From: Chloroflexota bacterium
GTDB lineage: Bacteria > Chloroflexota > Anaerolineae > Anaerolineales > Anaerolineaceae
Direction of reading: 5' to 3'
Length of the DNA: 5,354 nucleotides
Assembly (NCBI GenBank): GCA_011053085.1
Contig: DSBE01000311.1
Coordinates: 1 to 5,354, forward strand
Numbering within the stretch: the first letter of the stretch is position 1; every line of letters begins with the position of its first letter. Of the stretch, positions 1 to 4,560 are shown in pieces. The notes under the pieces are model-generated. The model worked only from the letters and a program-made list of their open reading frames with translations. It was not told the DNA's origin and searched no databases. The position numbers were made by a program, and so were the translations under genes.

Positions 1-45
1 CACTGCGCCGGAGCCATAGGGGCCAAAAAGAAGCGGGATGTCCAT
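1..45 (-). CDS. N-terminal fragment of an unidentified protein (runs off the left edge)
   Basis: An ATG at 45-43 on the minus strand opens 15 codons without a stop, reading MDIPLLFGPYGSGAV, and continues past base 1. An AGGTGA ribosome binding site at 53-48 ends two bases before the ATG, and a near-consensus promoter lies at 106-78, so this looks like a genuine gene start. Fifteen residues are too few to name a family; the hydrophobic and glycine-rich start is not diagnostic. It lies downstream of the aldolase gene on the same strand, 176 bases away, but having its own promoter it need not be cotranscribed with it. The call rests on start signals only. Confidence 0.55.
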   Translation of the reverse strand, partial: MDIPLLFGPYGSGAV

Positions 46-77
46 ATTCACCTGCCTTATGAATCTATTATCCTTGA

Positions 78-106
78 ATCATAGAAGCAAGCTGCCCGGC
101 TGTCAA
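78..106 (-). promoter_or_regulatory. sigma70-type promoter for the gene at the left edge
   Basis: Read on the minus strand, TTGACA (106-101) is separated by exactly 17 bases from TATGAT (83-78). This is a perfect -35 and a one-mismatch -10 with optimal spacing. The predicted start of transcription is near base 71, giving a leader of about 26 bases that contains the AGGTGA ribosome binding site of the partial gene. It is the strongest promoter match in the window and is intergenic. Confidence 0.72.
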
Positions 107-157
107 TAAAGTGCGAAAAGGTTGATTGAGCCAGGCAGTTTTGCGCTACAATCAAAG

Positions 158-171
158 TGTGAGTGAACACA
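158..171. promoter_or_regulatory. TGTG-N6-CACA inverted repeat, possible regulator site
   Basis: TGTG (158-161) and CACA (168-171) form a short inverted repeat in the spacer between the aldolase and the left-edge gene. The centre lies about 93 bases upstream of the predicted start of the left-edge transcript, a distance used by Crp-type activators that contact RNA polymerase from far upstream. The half-site spacing is two bases shorter than the classical Crp site, and a four-base-pair repeat is weak. This is a tentative site only. Confidence 0.2.
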
Positions 172-221
172 TCCTGCCCTTCCTTCGGTCACTGTCCACA
201 AAACAGCAGGACTGATTCTTT

Positions 222-1124
222 TCACCCAATCTCAAACTCCGCTTCCAGCCGCCGGGTCAATTGCTGCAGTTGGCGCGTCCAACCTTTTGACTCAGGGTTC
301 AATGCCTGCGGTGCCATGCGAGAATGTTCCAGAATGGGGAGTCCTTCCAATGACAGGTAATATTTCGCGCTGCGCGGATACTGTAAACACTGCCCCATCA
401 TACTCAGATAAAGCTGCATCTCTTCGGCGCGCGGATGATTCGGGTTATCGAACAGCCAGCGGTAGAATTGTGGATGATAGTTACCCATGATCCCGCTGAA
501 ACCGACGCAGCCGGCGCGCAGGGATTCGAGTAAAAAGACCGTACTGGCATTGTAGATCTTCATCGGCGTATGCGCTACCGCATGAATGCGTTCAATGATG
601 CGTTCCAGGTCGCAGCAGGTATCTTTCAGAAAGTGAAACCGACCTGTTTCCGCCACATGCCGCAGGAGCGGTGTGGAAAACAAACGGTGGTCTGGATACG
701 GGCATTCGTAAAAACCAAACGCTATGTCCGGCACCGTGTTGAGCAGTCGATCCAGATTGCGTTTGAATACATCCTCGGATTCCTGCGCGCCAGCCAGCCG
801 GTTGGCGACCAGCACAAAAGCATCGGGGCCAGCCGCGGCGATTGCCTTGATCTCCTCGATCTGGTCTTCGATCCGGTCAGAGATATGGCCGGAGGCGATC
901 ACGGAAATCCGCCCATCCGCCAGTTCCACAATGGTGTGCGCCAGCCTGACGCGTTCTTCCAACGTGAGGAAGAACATCTCGCTGGATTGGCAGACCGCGA
1001 ATAAGCCGTGCACACCATTGGCCAGATACCAGTCCACCAGCGCTTCGAGTACGGCATAATCGATTTTGTTGTCAACCGTGAAAGGTGTGATCATAGTGGG
1101 GTAGATACCATTTGGGATCGTCAT
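222..1124 (-). CDS. Dihydrodipicolinate synthase / N-acetylneuraminate lyase superfamily aldolase, substrate unknown
   Basis: A 300-residue class I aldolase of the DapA/NanA superfamily, the usual length of this cytoplasmic TIM-barrel family. The start GIYPTMITPF (6-15) is typical. The Schiff-base lysine is K167 in FHFLKDT and the catalytic tyrosine is Y139 in FGFYECPYP. Family members condense or cleave pyruvate or a related 2-oxo acid with an aldehyde. The family's GTTGE carboxylate-binding motif is replaced by AVCQSSEM (43-50), and YECPYP stands where lysine-pathway enzymes usually have an asparagine-proline segment. True DapA is therefore unlikely; a sugar-acid or keto-acid aldolase/lyase is an inference. 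The ATG at 1124 is preferred over an in-frame TTG at 1145 because AGGAG sits 7 bases before it. The gene is divergent from the Crp-like regulator, which may control it. No clear terminator follows. Confidence 0.88.
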   Translation of the reverse strand: MTIPNGIYPTMITPFTVDNKIDYAVLEALVDWYLANGVHGLFAVCQSSEMFFLTLEERVRLAHTIVELADGRISVIASGHISDRIEDQIEEIKAIAAAGPDAFVLVANRLAGAQESEDVFKRNLDRLLNTVPDIAFGFYECPYPDHRLFSTPLLRHVAETGRFHFLKDTCCDLERIIERIHAVAHTPMKIYNASTVFLLESLRAGCVGFSGIMGNYHPQFYRWLFDNPNHPRAEEMQLYLSMMGQCLQYPRSAKYYLSLEGLPILEHSRMAPQALNPESKGWTRQLQQLTRRLEAEFEIG

Positions 1125-1131
1125 AAGGCAG

Positions 1132-1136
1132 CTCCT
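1132..1136 (-). promoter_or_regulatory. Ribosome binding site that fixes the aldolase start
   Basis: AGGAG on the minus strand lies 7 bases before the ATG at 1124. The upstream in-frame TTG at 1145 has no such signal and would add seven residues (MRTRSCL) not expected in this family. Confidence 0.7.
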
Positions 1137-1154
1137 GGTTCTCAATTTCTATTG

Positions 1155-1160
1155 ACTATA
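1155..1160 (-). promoter_or_regulatory. Candidate -10 box of the aldolase promoter
   Basis: TATAGT on the minus strand (1160-1155) would start transcription near 1148, about 24 bases before the aldolase ATG. The -35 region 17 bases upstream (GCTCCG, 1183-1178) matches the consensus poorly, as would suit a promoter needing an activator. The TTGTG-AA-CGCAA near-palindrome lies between the two elements. Confidence 0.4.
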
Positions 1161-1163
1161 CCA

Positions 1164-1175
1164 TTGTGAACGCAA
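1164..1175. promoter_or_regulatory. TTGTG-AA-CGCAA near-palindrome, possible Crp/Fnr-family site
   Basis: TTGTGAACGCAA pairs in four of six positions and carries the half-site GTGAA, also found in the palindrome ahead of the NfeD gene. It lies in the aldolase/regulator divergent spacer, between the weak -35 and the -10 of the aldolase promoter, a position that would repress or modulate. The right arm is poor, so this may be a half-site or chance. Confidence 0.3.
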
Positions 1176-1226
1176 ATCGGAGCAGGTTGATTTCAAAAGA
1201 AAGCGCCTGATAGAAAAGAAACACGC

Positions 1227-1232
1227 TACAAT
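1227..1232 (+). promoter_or_regulatory. -10 box for a leaderless regulator transcript
   Basis: TACAAT ends six bases before the ATG at 1239, so transcription should begin at or within a base or two of the start codon. No Shine-Dalgarno-like sequence is visible in the 20 bases upstream (mostly A-rich), which agrees with a leaderless mRNA. The -35 region is weak. Confidence 0.5.
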
Positions 1233-1238
1233 AGATTC

Positions 1239-1895
1239 ATGCAACCTGAATGGCAGCCCATATTCTGTTCATATTCTCTGCGTGATGAAACAACCTCCCG
1301 CCTGGCGCAGGCCGTCATCGAACGCCGCTACCTGTCGGGTGAGATCGTGCAACTGGAAGGCGATGCATGCAGCGGGGTCTATTGGGTGTTGTCGGGCGAG
1401 TTGTGCCTGTTCCGCATCGCCTTCGACGGACGCGAAATGGTCATGGCGCGTCTGCGGCGCGGCGAGGTCTTCAACCTGGTGCCTCCCTTCGAAACAGAAC
1501 CTATCTGCCGGGCAGGCGTGAGGGCAGTCAGTGATGTTTCTTTGCTGTATCTGCCATTGGAGCGCTTCCACCGCCTGATCGCTGACTGCCCGGACTTTGC
1601 CGTTGCCTTATTAAAGCTGTTTGCCGCACGTCTTTCGCACCTCAATCGGGTTGTTGAACAGATGGCGCTGCACACCGTGCGCGGACGCCTGGCGCGTTTT
1701 CTGCTTGACCAGGCTGATGGCAAATTACCGCTACGCCAATATACACAGGATGAAATCGCTCAGTCACTGGGCACCGTGCGCGACGTGGTCGGGCGCACTT
1801 TGCGCAGTTTCGAAGACGCCGGCCTAATCCGCCGCGACCGCAGCCGTATTTTGCTGCGCGACCGCGCCGGGCTCGAACACGAAGCACAGAGATAA
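1239..1895 (+). CDS. Crp/Fnr-family transcriptional regulator
   Basis: A 218-residue protein of normal family length. Residues about 15-125 form the cyclic-nucleotide-binding-like beta-roll (GEIVQLEGDACSGVYWVLSGE at 34-54), followed by the long dimerisation helix (about 118-145) and a C-terminal winged helix-turn-helix (YTQDEIAQSLG at 168-178, then the recognition helix). The recognition helix reads RDVVGRTL (181-188), close to RETVGRIL of E. coli CRP, so GTGA-like half-sites are a reasonable expectation. The cAMP-pocket Arg-Ser/Thr pair is not seen (EVFNLVPPFETEPICRAGV), so cAMP is probably not the effector. Cysteines C10, C44, C56, C90 and C117 are scattered and do not form an N-terminal Fnr iron-sulfur cluster. 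Ligand unknown. It is divergent from the aldolase and has no visible terminator before the NfeD gene, so read-through is possible. Confidence 0.9.
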   Translation: MQPEWQPIFCSYSLRDETTSRLAQAVIERRYLSGEIVQLEGDACSGVYWVLSGELCLFRIAFDGREMVMARLRRGEVFNLVPPFETEPICRAGVRAVSDVSLLYLPLERFHRLIADCPDFAVALLKLFAARLSHLNRVVEQMALHTVRGRLARFLLDQADGKLPLRQYTQDEIAQSLGTVRDVVGRTLRSFEDAGLIRRDRSRILLRDRAGLEHEAQR

Positions 1896-1906
1896 ACCCC
1901 CAACCA

Positions 1907-1915
1907 TGATATAAT
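1907..1915 (+). promoter_or_regulatory. Extended -10 promoter of the NfeD-flotillin operon
   Basis: TG-A-TATAAT (TG at 1907-1908, perfect -10 at 1910-1915) begins 12 bases after the stop codon of the regulator gene. No good -35 is present, as is usual for extended -10 promoters. The predicted transcript starts near 1922, leaving a leader of about 76 bases that includes the GTGAA palindrome. Confidence 0.6.
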
Positions 1916-1932
1916 TTACCTGCAAAAGCCAC

Positions 1933-1950
1933 TGGTGAATTGGTTCACGA
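1933..1950. promoter_or_regulatory. GTGAA-N4-TTCAC palindromic operator candidate
   Basis: TGGTGAATTGGTTCACGA contains perfect 5-bp arms GTGAA (1935-1939) and TTCAC (1944-1948). Read as GTGA-N6-TCAC it has the core of a Crp site; read as TTGTGAA-N4-TTCACAA it matches the Rex consensus at 12 of 14 fixed positions. It lies about 12 to 28 bases downstream of the predicted transcription start, where a bound protein would block transcription. The Crp-like protein encoded just upstream is the obvious candidate; a Rex protein encoded elsewhere is the alternative. The RNA could also form a 5-bp hairpin with a TTGG loop. Confidence 0.45.
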
Positions 1951-1997
1951 GGGGACAACGGTGCGGGTTGCTTTGCTATCTTTGAAGGAGAGCTTGT

Positions 1998-2654
1998 GTG
2001 ACCACATTGGAGTATATCTACCTGGCATGTGCCATTGCGGGTGCAATCATTTTCGTTGTGCGCATTGTTTTGATGTTCGTCGGCGGTTTTGGCGGCGATA
2101 CCGACATGGATCTGGATGTCGGCGCGGACGGCGCCGATTTTGGCGATATAGAGATGGAACTCGATGGAGCGGATTTTGACGCCAGCATCGAGGGTTTCGA
2201 CCTGGCTGAAGCCAGCGCCGACTCCGACCTGGGAGATACCGACCTGAGCTTCCGCTTTCTATCCGTGCAGGGCATTTCTTCCTTTATTATGATGTTCGGC
2301 ATCGTCGGACTGGCAATTGCCAAAGCCCCTATCCACCCGGTTTTTTCGCTCTTCGCCGGGATCGGCGCAGGGTTGTTCACGGTATGGATCATCAGCCTGA
2401 TCTTTGTCGCCGCCACTGGCCTGCAATCAGACGGAACCATGCGCATGACATCCGCCGTGGGCGAGACTGGCAAGGTCTACCTGCGCATTCCGGCAGAGGA
2501 TGTCGGCAAGGTGCAGGTAGTGGTACAGGGCGCCCTGCGCGTGCTGGAAGCGTTTTCGGAAGACGGGGCTGCCATCCCGACCGGCACCAAAGTGAAAGTT
2601 GTCGATGTGCGCGATACTGCTTTGGTGGTGAAGGTGCTTCACACTGAAGAATAA
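1998..2654 (+). CDS. NfeD/YuaF-like membrane protein with OB-fold domain, flotillin partner
   Basis: A 218-residue integral membrane protein starting at GTG, with AAGGAG 7 bases upstream. The predicted order is: a first membrane helix (about 7-28), an acidic loop (34-82), two more helices (about 92-109 and 114-139), and a C-terminal soluble beta-rich domain (about 150-216) opening SAVGETGKV and containing VVVQGALRVLEAFSEDG, the NfeD OB-fold type. NfeD proteins are partners of SPFH proteins; YuaF is encoded with flotillin FloT in Bacillus, where the two act in membrane microdomains and fluidity. No protease domain is present, so this is the short NfeD class. The acidic loop holds 19 Asp/Glu and no Lys/Arg. 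The flotillin gene follows after 78 bases on the same strand, which supports the assignment strongly. The exact cellular role is not visible. Confidence 0.87.
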   Translation: MTTLEYIYLACAIAGAIIFVVRIVLMFVGGFGGDTDMDLDVGADGADFGDIEMELDGADFDASIEGFDLAEASADSDLGDTDLSFRFLSVQGISSFIMMFGIVGLAIAKAPIHPVFSLFAGIGAGLFTVWIISLIFVAATGLQSDGTMRMTSAVGETGKVYLRIPAEDVGKVQVVVQGALRVLEAFSEDGAAIPTGTKVKVVDVRDTALVVKVLHTEE

Positions 2655-2663
2655 AGAAAATAA

Positions 2664-2702
2664 CGGCAGACCACGGGCATGCGCGGCACGCCTGACCTGC
2701 CG
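2664..2702 (+). repeat. Two-part stem-loop between the NfeD and flotillin genes
   Basis: An outer stem CGGCAG (2664-2669) / CTGCCG (2697-2702) encloses an inner stem (2674-2682 with 2686-2694) closed by a GCG loop, with one A-C mismatch and one G-U pair. No U-run follows, so it is not an intrinsic terminator. It ends 17 bases before the flotillin ribosome binding site and could be a processing or stability element setting the ratio of the two products. This is a hand-drawn structure with no calculated energy. Confidence 0.45.
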
Positions 2703-2719
2703 GTGAAACAATGTGATCG

Positions 2720-2725
2720 AAAGGA
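2720..2725 (+). promoter_or_regulatory. Ribosome binding site that fixes the flotillin start
   Basis: AAAGGA lies 7 bases before the ATG at 2733. A longer in-frame start at 2679 would add 18 charged residues in front of the membrane anchor, has no ribosome binding site, and falls inside the intergenic hairpin, so it is rejected. Confidence 0.7.
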
Positions 2726-2732
2726 AATTTCC

Positions 2733-4139
2733 ATGGAAGGTATATTGACACTCGCGTTGGTCGCATTTATTGTGATCATCTTTTTCACACTTTTGTATCT
2801 CGCCAGCCGCTTCCGCCGCTGCCCCTCAGACAAGATCCTGGTGGTGTACGGCAAGGTGGAAAAGGGGCGCTCCAGCCGCTGTATGCACGGCGGAGGCGCG
2901 TTCATCTGGCCCCTGGTGCAGGATTATGCCTATATGAGCCTGACCCCGATGACAATCAGCATCCCTCTGGAAGGCGCGCTATCTTTGCAGAACATCCGCA
3001 TCAACGTGCCCAGCACCTTTACGGTCGGTATCAGCACCCAGTCCGAAATCATGATGAACGCCGCGGAACGTTTGCTGGGCATCAATCAGCAGGCGATCGA
3101 GGATATGGCAAAAGAGATCATCTTCGGCCAGTTACGCCTCACGGTGGCTTCGTTGACGATCGAGCAGATCAACCAGGACCGCGAGAGCTTCCTGGAATCG
3201 ATCCGCCAGAATGTGGAGCCGGAACTGAACAAGATCGGCCTGTACCTGATCAACGTGAACATCACCGACATCACCGACTCCTCCAACTACATCGACAGCA
3301 TCGGTAAGAAAGCCGCTTCTGAGGCGGTCAACAAAGCGCGCGTGGATGTGGCGGAACAGGAAAAATTGGGCGCGGTGGGTGAATCGCTGGCGGTACGCCA
3401 GAAAGACATCAGTGTTGCCGAAAACGTAGCGGCATCGGTCAACGGTCAGAAGAAAGCCGAAACCGAACGGCGTGTGTACGTGCAGGACCGCGAAGCGGAA
3501 GCCGTACAGGGCGAAAACCTGGCAAAAGCCAACATTGCCAAGGCTGAAGCCGAACTGACTATCCAGCAGGCAGAAGCACGCCAACGGGCTGAGATCGCGC
3601 GGCGCAACGCTGAAGTGGAAATCCAGAAGGCACAGTACCTGGCTGAGCAGCAGCGTTTGCGCGCCGAGCAGATTGTGCAGCAAGAAATTGACAAGCAGCA
3701 GATCGAAATTTCAGCCGAAGCCGAAGCTGAGCGCATTCGCCGTGTTGCCAAAGGTGAAGCGGACGGTGTTTTGCTGAAGTACCAGGCTGAAGCCAATGGT
3801 CTCAAAGAGTTGCTGGCAAGCAAAGCAGCCGGCTACAAGGAACTGGTGGCAAGCACCAACAACGACGCCCAGGCAGCCGCCACCTTGCTTCTGCTGGAAA
3901 AGATAGCAGAACTGGTCAAGTACCAGACCGAAGCGATTGGCAATCTGAAAATTGAGAAGATCACGGTATGGGATAACGGCGGCAGCGGCGATGGCTCTGC
4001 TACCTCCAACTTTATTTCAAACTTGTTCAAGAGCCTACCGCCTCTGCACGAGGTTTCAAAGATGGCAGGCGTGGAGCTGCCTTCCTACCTCGGCAGTGTG
4101 GTGAGTGAGGGGGAAGCCGAAGCAGCTCCCGAAGAATAG
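2733..4139 (+). CDS. floT: Flotillin (SPFH/band 7 membrane scaffold protein)
   Basis: A 468-residue flotillin, close to the usual length. An N-terminal membrane anchor (about 3-25, ILTLALVAFIVIIFFTLLYL) is followed by the SPFH/PHB domain (about 28-200: DKILVVYGKV, GGGAFIWPLVQDY, NVPSTFTVGI, GLYLINVNITDITD). Then comes a long Ala/Glu/Lys/Gln-rich coiled coil with the EA repeats of flotillins (about 200-365) and a flotillin C-terminal region (about 366-445) ending in a Gly/Ser linker and a helical segment with SLPPLHEVSKMAGVELPSYLG. Flotillins oligomerise at the inner face of the membrane and organise microdomains that affect fluidity, secretion and signalling. The NfeD-like gene directly upstream matches the yuaF-floT arrangement of Bacillus, and an intrinsic terminator follows closely. 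No truncation or frameshift is seen. The symbol is by analogy with Bacillus; yqiK-type naming would be the alternative. Confidence 0.95.
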   Translation: MEGILTLALVAFIVIIFFTLLYLASRFRRCPSDKILVVYGKVEKGRSSRCMHGGGAFIWPLVQDYAYMSLTPMTISIPLEGALSLQNIRINVPSTFTVGISTQSEIMMNAAERLLGINQQAIEDMAKEIIFGQLRLTVASLTIEQINQDRESFLESIRQNVEPELNKIGLYLINVNITDITDSSNYIDSIGKKAASEAVNKARVDVAEQEKLGAVGESLAVRQKDISVAENVAASVNGQKKAETERRVYVQDREAEAVQGENLAKANIAKAEAELTIQQAEARQRAEIARRNAEVEIQKAQYLAEQQRLRAEQIVQQEIDKQQIEISAEAEAERIRRVAKGEADGVLLKYQAEANGLKELLASKAAGYKELVASTNNDAQAAATLLLLEKIAELVKYQTEAIGNLKIEKITVWDNGGSGDGSATSNFISNLFKSLPPLHEVSKMAGVELPSYLGSVVSEGEAEAAPEE

Positions 4140-4154
4140 AAAAATAATCGATTG

Positions 4155-4193
4155 AGACCCCGGTGTTATCCAAAAAGCCCGGGGTCTTTGTTT
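4155..4193 (+). terminator. Intrinsic terminator of the NfeD-flotillin operon
   Basis: A perfect 9-bp stem AGACCCCGG (4155-4163) / CCGGGGTCT (4179-4187) encloses a 15-base loop and runs into TTTGTTT (4187-4193). It begins 15 bases after the flotillin stop codon. The stem is very GC-rich and directly followed by the T-run, the classical arrangement. Confidence 0.92.
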
Positions 4194-4245
4194 GCATACC
4201 CGGACCCGCATTCCGGCACACTTGTCATGATCAATTTCCTTCATG

Positions 4246-4257
4246 CGACTTAAGTCG
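4246..4257. promoter_or_regulatory. Perfect 12-bp palindrome upstream of the ferredoxin gene
   Basis: CGACTTAAGTCG reads the same on both strands; beyond a one-base mismatch on each side, a further T/A pair also matches. It lies 45 bases before the first ATG of the ferredoxin gene, in the 109-base stretch after the terminator. I see no convincing -35/-10 pair here (the best -10-like box is TACCAT at 4281-4286), so this may be the operator of a regulated promoter. I do not recognise the binding family. Confidence 0.35.
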
Positions 4258-4302
4258 TAGCGATTTCTTCTGGTCAGGGTTACCATAGAAGCAACAAACC
4301 AA

Positions 4303-4560
4303 ATGAAACGGCCCGAGAAAACGATGAACGACTGGACCCTCCCTGCTATCAACCTGAACCTGTGCACGCAATGCGGTATCTGTGCCGCCGTTTGCCCTGA
4401 ACAGGCGCTCGACATGGTGAATGGGGAGCCGGTGTTCACCCACCCCCAACGCTGCACCTACTGCACCCTGTGCGAAAGCAGCTGCCCGGTGGGCGCCATC
4501 CAGCGCGCGTTTACGATTTCATGGGAAGAAAAAACTACCGGAGGAAATTCTGATGAGTGA
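4303..4560 (+). CDS. Small 2x[4Fe-4S] ferredoxin-type protein
   Basis: An 85-residue cytoplasmic iron-sulfur protein with two complete CxxCxxCxxxCP motifs: C21, C24, C27 and C31 (CTQCGICAAVCP), and C51, C54, C57 and C61 (CTYCTLCESSCP). Each predicts a [4Fe-4S] cluster, as in bacterial clostridial-type ferredoxins that shuttle low-potential electrons. The start is uncertain: ATG 4303 gives the longer form, while ATG 4324 (MNDWTLPAINL) would give 78 residues and a more typical N terminus. Neither has a strong ribosome binding site; only GAG at 4315-4317 precedes the second. The stop overlaps the start of the DUF438/hemerythrin gene by 8 bases (ATGAGTGA), indicating translational coupling, so it is probably the electron partner or co-sensor of that protein. 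A subunit of a larger oxidoreductase is the alternative. Confidence 0.88.
   Translation: MKRPEKTMNDWTLPAINLNLCTQCGICAAVCPEQALDMVNGEPVFTHPQRCTYCTLCESSCPVGAIQRAFTISWEEKTTGGNSDE

Noticed and set aside
163..360. Plus-strand 65-residue frame opening with GTG at 163, preceded by TTGATT-19-TACAAT (122-152)
   Set aside because: It lies mostly antisense to the aldolase, has no ribosome binding site and shows no protein-like pattern. The promoter has a too-long spacer.
1125..1145. Upstream TTG start adding seven residues to the aldolase
   Set aside because: No ribosome binding site precedes it, whereas AGGAG is 7 bases before the ATG at 1124 and the shorter form matches the family.
1187..1196. TTGATTTCAA as an Fnr-type site in the aldolase/regulator spacer
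   Set aside because: The arms match TTGA/TCAA but the spacing is two bases instead of the six that separate those bases in an Fnr site, so it does not fit the family.
59..1240. 11-bp inverted match ATGAATCTATT (59-69) and AATAGATTCAT (1230-1240) flanking the aldolase gene
   Set aside because: About three 11-bp inverted matches are expected by chance in 5.3 kb. There is no transposase or target duplication, so it is not evidence of a mobile element.
1940..2179. Overlapping plus-strand 79-residue frame rich in Arg, Cys and Gly
   Set aside because: It is an out-of-frame reading of the acidic-loop codons of the NfeD-like gene; no ribosome binding site or domain is seen.
3132..3823. Long minus-strand frames (183 and 125 residues) opposite the flotillin coiled coil
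   Set aside because: They are antisense shadows of the Ala/Glu-rich coding strand, which lacks stops on the other strand because of codon bias. No start signals are present.
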